Positions 17,081 to 25,998 of a stretch of 64,000 nucleotides of DNA are shown in pieces. This stretch comes from Calothrix sp. NIES-4101 (GTDB lineage Bacteria; Cyanobacteriota; Cyanobacteriia; Cyanobacteriales; Nostocaceae): the NCBI GenBank assembly GCA_004296455.1, contig AP018280.1:2170001-2234000 (forward strand), given 5' to 3'. Each line of letters starts with the position of its first letter. The first letter of the stretch is position 1. Under the pieces are notes generated by a model that had not been told where the DNA came from, ran no database searches, and was given only the letters and a program-made list of their open reading frames with translations. Made by a program: the position numbers and the translations under genes.

Positions 17081-18565
17081 CTATTGAACCCGATTCAATC
17101 TGGAAAAATCAGTAGCTTTGGCAATGCGAATCCCATCAGCAGTAATGTAAGCCACTTCCGGATGAAGTTGTTTTGGTAACTTTTCTGGGGCTCTGGCTAC
17201 AGCATCAGCGATTCGTAATTGGGTTGGCTCCATTTGTATTGCCATAATTAGGCATTCGTGGTTACCTTTTACCCCTGCATGGGCAACCCCACGTAGGCGG
17301 CCCCAAACTAGAATATCGCCATCTGCCACTACAATACCACCAGGATTTACATCTCCCAAGATAATTACTGTACCGGGATGGCGAATTTCGACTCCGGAAC
17401 GGATTGTCATTTCCATGTACAGTGGTTCTGCCATTGGGGTTGCAGATAAGCTTGATTCGGAGAAGAGGGAAATTTTTGGTTGTGGTTGGGTTTGCTCGAC
17501 TGAGTAACCTGCGGTAACTGCGGCGATTGCTGTTTGCCTGCGACTAGTAGCAACTGATTTGAGTTGCAATTGGACTTCGTTGAGAGATTCGGCAAGTTCT
17601 TGTAATTGTCTGGCATCCAACAGGCGATCGCCTGCTACTAAGTGTACATTTGTATTAGCAACTCGGAAGCGATCGCTTCCGTTTAAACGCTGTTTAAGTT
17701 GTTGCCAAATTTCTGACCAACTATATTCGGAGATACTAAGTTGGGTTTCACTGGGCAAAATTATGACTATCCGTTCTGCTTCGCTTTTTAGTTGCACCTG
17801 AAGATATTTACTCACGGAATCCTGATTTACAGGTGCATCTAAGTCTATGGTTTCTAATTCTTCTAAGCTAGATAAAGTAGTAATATTATTACTACCTGCT
17901 TCTGTTTCTTTTGTTACTTCTACTGCTTCTGTATTGTTGTTAGCTGTTTCGGGTAAAATTTCTGATTTTTTCTGTTCTGTAAGGGGAGTTTTTTCTGTTA
18001 TTTCTTGAGAATCAATAACTTGGAAACCGTTAGTTTGATTAATTTGAAGATGATTAATTTCTGAGTTACTAGATGTTGGAGGAGGCACAGAATTATTTTT
18101 TTCTGGTTCTACAAATGGAGCAGAAATAATATTAATATCATTAACATTATTTTTCAGAACGATTACATTCCTTGGTAAAGAATCAAGATTTGCAGAAGGT
18201 AAAGCAATTTGTTGATACTCATTCGCTGCCAAAGAATTTGATGCGGTGGGAGGCACCTCTGATTCCACAACTTCTACATCTGTTCCGATACTCTCTGAAG
18301 GTAAATAATTTGAATTTTGAGCATCAGAATCACTTGATATAGCATTGACAGAATCATCTGTATTTAGCGGACTCGAAGAAATAAAATGAGGCTCATCGTG
18401 ATAATTATCCACAACTGGACTAGAAATAAAGTGCAAAACAGTATCAATCTCTTCATTGGGAAGGACTGGATTGGTATCCTCACCAAACACAGTTAAATTT
18501 ACTTCTGCTGGTTCAGAAGAATTTGGCTTTGATTCTTTATTTGGGATACCAGAATCAGAATTCAT
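17081..18565 (-). CDS. minC: Septum site-determining protein MinC with long N-terminal extension
   Basis: The C-terminal third is clearly MinC: a beta-helix domain with GVEIRHPGTVIILGDVNPG, then VVADGDILVWGRLRGVAHAG. It is preceded by a MinC_N-like segment (IVIILPSETQLSISEYSW and following). MinC inhibits FtsZ polymerisation as the MinCD complex. The frame opens at 18670, but the ATG at 18565 (MNSDSGIPNKE) is a better start. About 240 residues before MinC_N are acidic and rich in S, N, E and P, probably disordered, making the protein much longer than typical MinC. It is the first gene of the min cluster, 195 bases from minD. Confidence 0.9.
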   Translation of the reverse strand: MNSDSGIPNKESKPNSSEPAEVNLTVFGEDTNPVLPNEEIDTVLHFISSPVVDNYHDEPHFISSSPLNTDDSVNAISSDSDAQNSNYLPSESIGTDVEVVESEVPPTASNSLAANEYQQIALPSANLDSLPRNVIVLKNNVNDINIISAPFVEPEKNNSVPPPTSSNSEINHLQINQTNGFQVIDSQEITEKTPLTEQKKSEILPETANNNTEAVEVTKETEAGSNNITTLSSLEELETIDLDAPVNQDSVSKYLQVQLKSEAERIVIILPSETQLSISEYSWSEIWQQLKQRLNGSDRFRVANTNVHLVAGDRLLDARQLQELAESLNEVQLQLKSVATSRRQTAIAAVTAGYSVEQTQPQPKISLFSESSLSATPMAEPLYMEMTIRSGVEIRHPGTVIILGDVNPGGIVVADGDILVWGRLRGVAHAGVKGNHECLIMAIQMEPTQLRIADAVARAPEKLPKQLHPEVAYITADGIRIAKATDFSRLNRVQ

Positions 18566-18676
18566 GCAACACCAGCCATAAGAACGAGGAACGAAATAAA
18601 TAAAAAAGAAGGAAAGTAAGTCCTGAGAATTACGATTTATAGTTCGATTGACGGAGATTTTATAACTCAAGAGTTA

Positions 18677-19999
18677 TCAGTTCTTGAGCAGTCTTTGATA
18701 AACTGTCGCTAACGCAGTTGCATCACCGACATTACCCGGAAATAAAACTACTGGTAAATTGGGAAATAGTGGATGTTCAGATGAGGTTGTCACCATGGAA
18801 ACACCAGCTAATATTTGCCCTAATAGCCTAGCAGAAGTTAATGTTAAACCATTACTTAAAACATCATTTGAGGTGATACCACCTTTACTAATTAAAAAAC
18901 CAATATCAGATGGTAAACCCCGCACAATATCCATCAATAAATTTGAGACTTTTGCCCCAAAATCTAATCTAACTTTGACGCTTTCAAAAGTTAGTTCTTG
19001 GCGACTGGTATAAATAACAGGTGTTTTCCCGTCATTGTGTACCACTTGGATTCTTTCAAGAACGCTCGATAGAAGTGTAGCAGATTGGCTAGCATTATCA
19101 TCCAGTAATTCGGCTACATTTACCTCAATTCCTACAGTTCCTTCTGCTTGTAATAATTTTTCTAACTGCTGAGTTGTCTTTTTAACATGAGAACCCACAA
19201 TCACAGCACCAGCTTTTCCACCTCGGACATACTGTGCCATATTTTTGGCAGCAATGGGTTGCGGAGGCAAAGCAGCCAAGGCAGTCAAAATACTAGCAGC
19301 GCTACGGAACAAAAAGCGTTTACCCTGACTGGCTGCGGTTAAAATATCTTCAGCAAAGCGGTTTAAATCGGCTTGGGTTTCGCCATCGACAACTCCACAT
19401 TGATTATTACTCAGCTTCATCAAACGTTCCAGACAACCCCTACGGATATCATCAAGTAAAAATCTTTCTACAGAATCCTCTTTAATTTTCCCCTTTGTTT
19501 TTTCTTCTACATATTTAGGTAAGTAACTGTAATGGTATCCAAAAACTGAATCACGAGCAAATTCGGTTTCATGTACGGGTGTGGGCACACCATCAATGAT
19601 TAAATAATGAACGCTGTCGCGGGTGATGCGTCCCCCTTCAAAAAACGCAGGGACTAAAAAATGAGCATCAAACGAACCGAGATTTTGAGCGATCGCATCT
19701 GTTTCAATGGGATAATGTCCCCGTAAAGTTGAATCAGAACGACTAACAACTAAAAAATCTGTGATTCCTTCAGCTTGGAGGGCAATTTTTAAATTCTGAC
19801 AAACTTCTTCCGTTACTGATGCTGCATCTTCTGGAGTCAAAGACCTTGTGTTAGTTAAGACAAAAAAAATCGGTGATTCATCGTGTAAACCCAGACGTAA
19901 AGTTTCCACATCCCAATGCATTAAAAGCAAGCAACTATGGACTGTTTGTGAACCTGTTGGGTCATCATCTAGGACAATTATTTTTGGTTTAGTTGTCAT
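18677..19999 (-). CDS. Four-carbon acid sugar kinase family protein (DUF1537-type)
   Basis: The 440-residue protein begins KIIVLDDDPTGSQTVHS, the typical N-terminal motif of the family, followed by TNTRSLTPEDA and SRSDSTLRGHYPIETDA. The C-terminal nucleotide-binding half shows FLISKGGITSNDVLSNGL and the final VVLFPGNVGDATAL. Characterised members (OtnK, DtnK types) phosphorylate four-carbon acid sugars such as erythronate and threonate. No isomerase or dehydrogenase partner is adjacent, so the substrate here is unknown. It is upstream of minC on the same strand, about 110 bases away. Confidence 0.88.
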   Translation of the reverse strand: MTTKPKIIVLDDDPTGSQTVHSCLLLMHWDVETLRLGLHDESPIFFVLTNTRSLTPEDAASVTEEVCQNLKIALQAEGITDFLVVSRSDSTLRGHYPIETDAIAQNLGSFDAHFLVPAFFEGGRITRDSVHYLIIDGVPTPVHETEFARDSVFGYHYSYLPKYVEEKTKGKIKEDSVERFLLDDIRRGCLERLMKLSNNQCGVVDGETQADLNRFAEDILTAASQGKRFLFRSAASILTALAALPPQPIAAKNMAQYVRGGKAGAVIVGSHVKKTTQQLEKLLQAEGTVGIEVNVAELLDDNASQSATLLSSVLERIQVVHNDGKTPVIYTSRQELTFESVKVRLDFGAKVSNLLMDIVRGLPSDIGFLISKGGITSNDVLSNGLTLTSARLLGQILAGVSMVTTSSEHPLFPNLPVVLFPGNVGDATALATVYQRLLKN

Positions 20000-20084
20000 A
20001 ATTTAGACTATTACACTAGATATTAATGATTAGAGATTAGTGTCAAGAAATACTTGTTGTGAATTCTAAATATTGAATTCCGCT

Positions 20085-20741
20085 TCAAGTGAGTTTTCTA
20101 ATTTCCGTTTGCACATCGATCGCAATTTGCAATGATTGGTTTAGTATTTGGGCATATTCGCTAGCATCTTGGCTAACTTGCAAAGCTTGTAAATTAGCTA
20201 AATTGTTACTGAGTAATTCTTGATGATTTGCCAACAATTGTTTATTATCGCGCAAAATTCGTTCCGTTTTTAAGGCTCTGACTAAATCTTCGCGAATTAG
20301 TTGTAATGCGGAGATAACTTTTATTCGATCATTGATACTACTTTGAGGATTTCCTGATGTATTCAGTTGATCATTGATATCAATTGCCTTAATGATATCG
20401 TGATAGCGATCTACTTCATCTAAAAGTATTGTCAGAGCTTGGGGACAAGTAAATTTTCGCCATAACCAGCGTCCGATGATCACAAATATTGGTACAAAAA
20501 TTAATAAAGTAATTCCTAAGGGAATTGACGAACCAATAGTGGGCAAAATTAGAAATGCATAGATAAAACCGACTACAATGGGAGTTAGTGCGATCGCAAT
20601 TAGTATTTCATTGAGAAAAAATTGGACTCGCTTTTGCTTATCCCTGATTATCGAGGGACGAAACACCTCATCTGCATCGAAACCAGTTAAGCGTCTAATT
20701 TCCCCTTTACTGATTTCTAAACCAAGTAAATCAGCCTCCAT
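20085..20741 (-). CDS. Unknown protein with two membrane helices and a coiled-coil tail
   Basis: I do not recognise this 218-residue protein. After a soluble N-terminus (LEISKGEIRRLTGFDADEVF) there are two hydrophobic segments at about residues 45-67 and 74-92. A long helical, Leu/Gln/Asn-rich C-terminus (about 115-218) follows and probably forms a coiled coil. The N-terminal text has a flavour of membrane proteins seen in other cyanobacteria. It is preceded by a 900-base gap that holds a terminator-like hairpin pointing towards it, which may be a leader or the end of an upstream RNA. Confidence 0.65.
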   Translation of the reverse strand: MEADLLGLEISKGEIRRLTGFDADEVFRPSIIRDKQKRVQFFLNEILIAIALTPIVVGFIYAFLILPTIGSSIPLGITLLIFVPIFVIIGRWLWRKFTCPQALTILLDEVDRYHDIIKAIDINDQLNTSGNPQSSINDRIKVISALQLIREDLVRALKTERILRDNKQLLANHQELLSNNLANLQALQVSQDASEYAQILNQSLQIAIDVQTEIRKLT

Positions 20742-21646
20742 GAATAGAATACTCCCACAACAGGAACGATTTGCGTATTCATTGTAATGGAGAATTGGAC
20801 ATTCACAAAAACTCTACAATCAAATAGTCAATAAATCTCTATACTATTCCTTTTGAGATGGGTAAAGACTAACGTTAGAATCCGAGTTTCTTTGATTTAA
20901 AAAGGATAATTGTCAACTCATATATTTTGTTTTCTTCTTAAAAAAAGGGTTGTGTCAGGAGATGAATCTATCTCTCTAGCCACAACCCCTGTAGAATGCT
21001 TGGTGCATAAGGAAAATACACCTTAATCTTCTACTTACGTACTGTAGTGATGCGTTTGTTCACATCTACAGGTAACTACATAGGTAAAAGTATCGTTTCC
21101 AGAAATCTCTTGTTAATGGCTATAGACTTTGAATATTCCCCATTGTTATGAACAGCCAGGAATCTGAAGTCAAAATGAACCTTTAAGTTATCTTCTAATT
21201 TTTATTGCCGATTCATCTATCGACAGAAGATAAGAATTTTAATAGCTCTCCCTAGCCCTATTCTTCATTAAATAAATCAGCTTTTTTCATAAACTTGATC
21301 AACTTTGGTCTCAAAATGGGTAACTTAAGAGTTATAAGCCAAAAATCAATCAGTTTTAAGCCTGAAGAGGAAAATTCGATGATGAAGCAAATAACTACTA
21401 ACAAGCTCAGAATATACTGGTGAAGCTCTATTACCAAAATTGTGTGAAATATACTATGAGTATTTGCAGTTACTCAAATGAGTATCTTAAGATATCAAAA
21501 AAAATTACTAGTCCAGTAAGTGATTTTATCTGAACTGATATTGACGACAAAGAAAGAATATTTTAGGTTGTAAGTTTTATTTTTACGGTTTTTCTCTGAA
21601 CTAACAATTATCGATATTACTTCTGTTAGAGGAGTTAATACTTAAA
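20742..21646. other. 905-base intergenic region
   Basis: There is no convincing protein gene here. It holds a strong hairpin with a T-run on the - strand (20941-20990), described separately. A short - strand frame around 21035-21105 is free of stops but has no start codon. The last 20 bases carry a GAGG Shine-Dalgarno-like site before the + strand hydroxylase gene. An unannotated small RNA is possible. Confidence 0.5.
20941..20990 (-). terminator. Orphan terminator-like hairpin
   Basis: Read on the - strand, GGGTTGTG and its complement (20948-20955 with 20982-20989) enclose a second, smaller stem (20959-20964 with 20971-20976) and are followed by seven T residues. This is a good intrinsic terminator, but no - strand gene lies upstream of it before the 21647-22411 gene on the other strand. 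It is 200 bases upstream of the 218-residue protein gene. Confidence 0.65.
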
Positions 21647-22411
21647 ATGGACTGGAAATCAATTGCTGTAGTTAGTAGTGTTTTAATTTTTGCTTTTTTA
21701 GAAACTATTTTTCCTTTTTTTTATTTTCAATCTAGCTTTAATCAAAGAACCTACCCAAATATTATCTTGGGCATTATTAATGTTCTTGTTAATAGTATTA
21801 CTATTGCTTTTAGTCTGTATTGGATTTGGCAACAACCATCTTTACTTGGCAGCCTCAATTATATTAATTCACCCTGGCTAGGAGCTTGGATTGCTTTTTT
21901 ATTACTCGATTTATATATGTATCTTTGGCATCGTTTAATGCACCACTATGCATTAACATGGCGTTTTCATCAAGTTCATCATACAGAAATATCAATGAAT
22001 ACATCGACTGCTTACCGTTTTCATACAGTCGAAGTAATTGCATCTAATATCCCGAAATTATTATTAATTTGGTTATTTGCCATCAAACCTAGTTATTTAC
22101 TATTTTATGAAATTACTTTAGCAATCGAGTTAGTTTTTCATCACAGTAATTGGGCAATGCCCAGGAAAGTGGATAAATTACTCAGCTATTTCATTGTCAC
22201 ACCAAATCTTCATCGTTTACACCATTCGCAATTTTTTAAAGATACTCAATCTAATTACGCTAGTGTTTTAACTATTTGGGATAAATTATGGGATACTTGT
22301 GCTTATCCAAAATATCCTGAAAAAATTAAATTAGGATTACCAGAATATCATCAACATCTAAATATCTTCAATTTAATTCTTTTACCATTAAGACAATCAG
22401 TAAAAAAGTAA
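21647..22411 (+). CDS. Sterol desaturase / fatty acid hydroxylase superfamily protein
   Basis: The 254-residue protein has several hydrophobic helices and the histidine clusters that bind the di-iron centre of this family: HRLMHH (about residue 100), FHQVHH about 13 residues later, and HRLHHS near residue 187. HTVEV and FHHSNW contribute further histidines. The family uses oxygen to hydroxylate or desaturate lipids, carotenoids or sterols in the membrane; the substrate here is unknown. A GAGG site 13-16 bases upstream supports the ATG at 21647. It converges on rexT across a 66-base spacer. Confidence 0.85.
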   Translation: MDWKSIAVVSSVLIFAFLETIFPFFYFQSSFNQRTYPNIILGIINVLVNSITIAFSLYWIWQQPSLLGSLNYINSPWLGAWIAFLLLDLYMYLWHRLMHHYALTWRFHQVHHTEISMNTSTAYRFHTVEVIASNIPKLLLIWLFAIKPSYLLFYEITLAIELVFHHSNWAMPRKVDKLLSYFIVTPNLHRLHHSQFFKDTQSNYASVLTIWDKLWDTCAYPKYPEKIKLGLPEYHQHLNIFNLILLPLRQSVKK

Positions 22412-22463
22412 GTAGAGATGCGATCGCAGGTAAAATCAAGTAGCATCAGAAGTGCATCTCTAC
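22412..22463. repeat. Inverted repeat between convergent genes
   Basis: GTAGAGATGC (22412-22421) and GCATCTCTAC (22454-22463) are perfect 10-bp complements and include a HIP1 site in the loop. This resembles the dispersed GTAGAGA palindromes of Nostocales genomes. It may also act as a two-way terminator. Confidence 0.55.
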
Positions 22464-22477
22464 ATTATTGGACATAT

Positions 22478-22843
22478 TTAATTATTGGCAGCACCAACAC
22501 CAACACCAACAACCTCTTTAGATGATGCACAAACCTCCAAAGGTATTGCAGAACGCAATATTGCATCCAATAACCCTGGAAATAAAGTCTCTAAATCATC
22601 TCTCCGTAAGGTGTTAATGTGCTGTGTACCCTCTTTCCGGGTTAGCACTACCCCCGACTCCCGCAAAATCTTAAAATGGTTCGACATCGTTGATTTTGCG
22701 ATCGCAAAATCAAAGCCAGCACAGCACTGTTCGCCTTTTGTCGCTAACAGCCTAACTATCTCTAAACGCACCGGGTCTCCTAAAGCATATAGGACTCCCG
22801 CCAATGCCATATCTTTCCGGTCTGGATGATACAAAAATCTCAT
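22478..22843 (-). CDS. rexT: ArsR-family redox repressor, RexT-like
   Basis: This is a small winged-helix ArsR-family regulator: LGDPVRLEIVRLLA, then a recognition region IAKSTMSNHFKILRESGVV and the wing RKEGTQHINTLRRDDLE. Using the ATG at 22843, the vicinal cysteines fall at positions 40 and 41, matching my recollection of the redox-active pair in Anabaena RexT. An ATG nine bases upstream (22852) is the alternative. RexT represses trxA2 and is inactivated by peroxide through disulfide formation. Here a thioredoxin gene is divergent, 82 bases away, with a perfect dyad between them. Identity as RexT is inferred from these three matches. Confidence 0.82.
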   Translation of the reverse strand: MRFLYHPDRKDMALAGVLYALGDPVRLEIVRLLATKGEQCCAGFDFAIAKSTMSNHFKILRESGVVLTRKEGTQHINTLRRDDLETLFPGLLDAILRSAIPLEVCASSKEVVGVGVGAANN

Positions 22844-22882
22844 ACCTTGCATTATCTAACAAAAAGGACTATATTTTATTTA

Positions 22883-22897
22883 TTCGATTTTATCGAA
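22883..22897. promoter_or_regulatory. Candidate RexT operator between rexT and trxA
   Basis: TTCGAT and ATCGAA form a perfect 6-bp dyad around TTT, in the short divergent spacer. ArsR repressors bind such dyads, so this probably controls trxA and perhaps rexT itself. Confidence 0.6.
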
Positions 22898-22925
22898 CTA
22901 ACGAAATACTACGAGGAAGGCAAAT

Positions 22926-23249
22926 ATGTCATCCGTTACAAATGTGACCGAAGCCACATTCAAACAAGAAGTTTTGGAAAGTACGATACCTGTATTGGTA
23001 GATTTTTGGGCACCCTGGTGTGGTCCTTGTCGGATGGTGACTCCAGTAGTAGATGAAATAGCCACCGAATATGAAGGACAAGTGAAAGTAGTGAAGCTGA
23101 ACACTGACCAAAATCCCACGGTTGCCAGCCATTATGGAATTCGCAGTATTCCCACGCTAATGGTTTTTAAAGGCGGTCGGCAGGTAGATACAGTAGTAGG
23201 TGCTGTTCCCAAGAATACACTTACTAAAACTCTATCACAGCACATGTAA
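22926..23249 (+). CDS. trxA: Thioredoxin (TrxA2-like)
   Basis: The protein is 107 residues, the standard thioredoxin length. The active site WCGPC lies near residue 36 in the [12 protein letters not shown] context, and the cis-proline segment [13 protein letters not shown] near residue 77 is intact. Thioredoxin reduces disulfides in target proteins such as peroxiredoxins. It is divergent from the ArsR-type regulator and shares a dyad-bearing spacer with it. That arrangement matches trxA2 controlled by RexT in Anabaena, which is the basis for the paralogue suggestion. Confidence 0.95.
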   Translation: MSSVTNVTEATFKQEVLESTIPVLVDFWAPWCGPCRMVTPVVDEIATEYEGQVKVVKLNTDQNPTVASHYGIRSIPTLMVFKGGRQVDTVVGAVPKNTLTKTLSQHM

Positions 23250-23368
23250 CAAAGTTAATAGGTAGTGGGAAATACGGAAGTAGGGAAGAGTGGAAAATAC
23301 GGAGAAGAGAGTATTTATATCACTTGTATGCCTTTCCGTATTTCCTTTTCCGATTTCCCTGGTAATTC

Positions 23369-23396
23369 AAAAAAAGGGACATCTTGCCCATGTCCC
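23369..23396 (-). terminator. Terminator of the EAL-domain gene
   Basis: GGGACAT and ATGTCCC (23376-23382 with 23390-23396) form a perfect 7-bp stem. On the - strand it is followed by seven T residues. It lies about 35 bases beyond the stop of the EAL gene. Confidence 0.75.
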
Positions 23397-23431
23397 ATAC
23401 AAAAATTAAATAGGCGACAGTTTCCTAGCCT

Positions 23432-24973
23432 CTATTGCAATAGTATTTTTTTCAACTCATCATATTTATCTTGACTCAAGCGATACACTTCCGGTTGTGG
23501 CTTGCCGACTAAATGTCCTTGAATGTAACTCACACCTATTTCTCTTAACAAGCGCAAACTAATTGCTACAGTTTCGTCTATACCTTCAACAATTACTTTC
23601 GCGGGATTTAAATTATTTGCCCCCACTAATTCATGCACAAAATTAATAATGATATGACTGGAATGATGTTGTAACAGTTCGCGATCAATTTTGACATGAG
23701 ATGGGTTTAATCCCGCTAATCTTGACACAGAAGCATAACCAACACCAAAATCATCAATTGCAAATCTGACTTTCAGTTGGCTTACATATTCAATCAACCG
23801 ACTTTTAAATGTTTGTAATGGGTTTTGCAGGCGTACACCATGATCAAATTGAGGCAATTCTGATTTTTCTGATATTTCTAAAATCAAATTACGCGGCGAA
23901 ATAATTCTATCTTTGACTATTTGCTGAACTGCTTCAAAATAAGCCGATCGCACAATTGATTCAGGATAGACATTTACAGATAAAGGAACTACATCACCTG
24001 CGCGTCTTTGTGTTAATTGGCGGGCATGACGATAGCTTTCACAAGCAATGTTGAGAAAATATCGATCTAGTTCCACAGTAAATCGAGAACCCCATAATTC
24101 GGCGGCGGTAAATAAGTCTGTGGGTGCATTGTGATTTTCAGGATTACGAGCTAAAGCTTCCCACCCACTAATAAATAAATCATCTGGTTCTAGATTTAAA
24201 ACTGGCTCAAAATATACGACCATTTGCTTGAGCCTTTGATAAAATAAGTCAAATCTTCTTTGATATAAAGAAGACGATAAAAAACCGAAGTTGTATTTGA
24301 GAGAATCTAAAATCGCCGCTTCAATTACTTCTGCTTTGGGAAAATTCTGCTGACTAGCTTGATAAAAAGTAGAGATAATTTTTCCATAAACATCTACTAA
24401 TAAATTAGAACCTATCATCAGTCCGCAGATTACTATTACTTCTGCTTGCGGTAATTCTTGTAATGGTAAAACTACAAATGCTTTCGATATGTTTTGATGA
24501 TTTTGATAGATGTGATATGTACCGTGATAGGCGGGATTAAAAATTCGTTCAAAATTTATCGATGAGATAATTTGAGTAATTATTTTTTCATCGTTATCAT
24601 GATCATTTAAATTACTTTTGTATTTAATATTCCATTTCTCTTCGCGATCGCTAACCAGAACCAAAACTAAATCAGCATCTGATGAATGGCTGATTGTATT
24701 CAAAACATCTACTGCTGAATAATGGTGAGTATCTCTGCCAGTTAACTTAAATTGAGTAATTAATCTGTCGATGAAGTCTTCGTAATACTCTAAGTAATTA
24801 TGTAAATATTTCGTTTGTTCACTCTGAATCTTCTCTTCCCCTGACTGCGTTACAATATCAACTATTGCTTCATTTAAGGGTGTCTTATTTACTGGTTGTT
24901 GCGATTGGTTGAGTGGATGCATAACTTTTGTTATTTCCAGCCTAATTTTATACTTTCTCTCTTTAGGTAACAT
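23432..24973 (-). CDS. EAL-domain protein, probable cyclic-di-GMP phosphodiesterase
   Basis: The C-terminal 260 residues form an EAL domain. Visible elements are FEPVLNL followed by GWEALAR (about residue 272), NVYPESI in place of NLS, EISEKSE, IDDFGVGYAS with KID (about 409), VEGID and IQGHLVG. Most metal and catalytic residues seem present, so activity on c-di-GMP is likely. The N-terminal 200 residues have a mixed helix/strand pattern of a sensory domain, possibly DICT-like; this is uncertain. No GGDEF domain is present. The frame allows ATG at 24973 or at 24922, and the second has a better upstream site. The PilZ domain of BcsA in this window is a possible downstream target of the same messenger. 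Confidence 0.85.
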   Translation of the reverse strand: MLPKERKYKIRLEITKVMHPLNQSQQPVNKTPLNEAIVDIVTQSGEEKIQSEQTKYLHNYLEYYEDFIDRLITQFKLTGRDTHHYSAVDVLNTISHSSDADLVLVLVSDREEKWNIKYKSNLNDHDNDEKIITQIISSINFERIFNPAYHGTYHIYQNHQNISKAFVVLPLQELPQAEVIVICGLMIGSNLLVDVYGKIISTFYQASQQNFPKAEVIEAAILDSLKYNFGFLSSSLYQRRFDLFYQRLKQMVVYFEPVLNLEPDDLFISGWEALARNPENHNAPTDLFTAAELWGSRFTVELDRYFLNIACESYRHARQLTQRRAGDVVPLSVNVYPESIVRSAYFEAVQQIVKDRIISPRNLILEISEKSELPQFDHGVRLQNPLQTFKSRLIEYVSQLKVRFAIDDFGVGYASVSRLAGLNPSHVKIDRELLQHHSSHIIINFVHELVGANNLNPAKVIVEGIDETVAISLRLLREIGVSYIQGHLVGKPQPEVYRLSQDKYDELKKILLQ

Positions 24974-25299
24974 AGAGAAAGCGAAAATAGGTAAAGAATA
25001 ATATAGATAAAAATAGCAATACTACTATTTTTATTTCTCCACCTGTAATTACGATATATTTATTTTGACCATAGAAAATAATATATCTGAAAAAGTTACC
25101 AAATGAAGCTTTTCTCTTAGATAAATTCCACTAGTATTTTTAAACAAATGCTGCAAACGTAAATACTGATTTAATGTATGACGTTAAATACTAGAAATTG
25201 TAGATTACTATCTTAAATAGTAATCCTAATTATAAATAATCCTGCAAAGAGTTTTAGTATTCCTTGCAAGATATATTTGGAAAATTAGCTTTTTGTGAA
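24974..25299. other. 326-base A+T-rich spacer between the EAL gene and tRNA-Ser
   Basis: No gene is seen. The region holds the EAL gene promoter and a perfect 9-bp inverted repeat (GATTACTAT at 25203, ATAGTAATC at 25217) that lies about 75 bases past the 3' end of the tRNA. Confidence 0.5.
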
Positions 25300-25386
25300 C
25301 GGAGAGAGAGGGATTCGAACCCTCGTTGAAGTTGCCCCCAAACAGCATTTCCAGTGCTGCGCCTTCAACCACTCGGCCATCTCTCC
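25300..25386 (-). tRNA. tRNA-Ser(GGA)
   Basis: The - strand sequence folds as a class II tRNA. The acceptor stem GGAGAGA (5') pairs with TCTCTCC (3'), followed by discriminator G. The D arm contains GGCCGAGTGG, the anticodon loop reads CTGGAAA with anticodon GGA, a long variable arm is present, and the T arm has GGTTCGAATCC. The 87-nt length and long variable arm fit tRNA-Ser reading UCC/UCU. CCA is not encoded. Confidence 0.96.
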
Positions 25387-25510
25387 AGATGCCATAGGTT
25401 AGTATTCTACAATTTAAATCCAGAAACTGCAATAATATTTTGATTGAATTTCAAAATAAATTCTCAAATTTCCGGAATAGCACTAAATATTTCACAGTCA
25501 TAACACTACA

Positions 25511-25879
25511 ATGTCCAATATACATAGGATTACAGTACACGATCGCGCCAAAGGAATTACCCACACTTTTCAAGTCCCTGATGACCGCTACATCCTCCAC
25601 AGTGCTGAAAAACAAGGTAAAGATTTACCCTTTTCTTGTCGGAATGGTGCTTGTACAGCTTGTGCAGTCCGGGTACTATCAGGAGAAATTCATCAACCAG
25701 AGGCGATCGGGCTTTCACCAGAGTTACGCGAAAAAGGCTATGCTTTACTGTGCGTTAGCTATGCCCGTTCGGATATAGAAGTCGAAACCCAAGACGAAGA
25801 TGAAGTTTACGAACTCCAATTTGGTCGCTTTTTTGCGAAAGGAAAAGTTCGCGCTGGTTTGCCTTTAGATGAAGATTAA
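25511..25879 (+). CDS. 2Fe-2S plant-type ferredoxin with C-terminal extension
   Basis: The 122-residue protein has the plant-type ferredoxin cluster motif C-x4-C-x2-C (CRNGACTAC) and the fourth Cys in YALLCVSY. It is about 20-25 residues longer than photosynthetic ferredoxin, with an extension after the fold (VYELQFGRFFAKGKVRAGLPLDED). The acidic patch usual in PetF is reduced. Such extended ferredoxins (FdC type) are thought to have specialised electron-transfer roles. The FdC2-like label is my inference from the extension. Confidence 0.88.
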   Translation: MSNIHRITVHDRAKGITHTFQVPDDRYILHSAEKQGKDLPFSCRNGACTACAVRVLSGEIHQPEAIGLSPELREKGYALLCVSYARSDIEVETQDEDEVYELQFGRFFAKGKVRAGLPLDED

Positions 25880-25998
25880 TTAGGGGAACAGGGAAGAAGA
25901 TACTAGAAATAATTAGGTGTGGGAACTAAGAGATATAGAAAAGTTCCTTTTCTTCCTCTTGGCATTTCCCCTCTTCAATTCCCTACCCCCAATTACCA

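Noticed and set aside
21035-21105. Short - strand frame that reads GNDTFTYVVTCRCEQTHHYST
   Set aside because: A stop lies just upstream and there is no start codon in the frame, so I do not call a gene.
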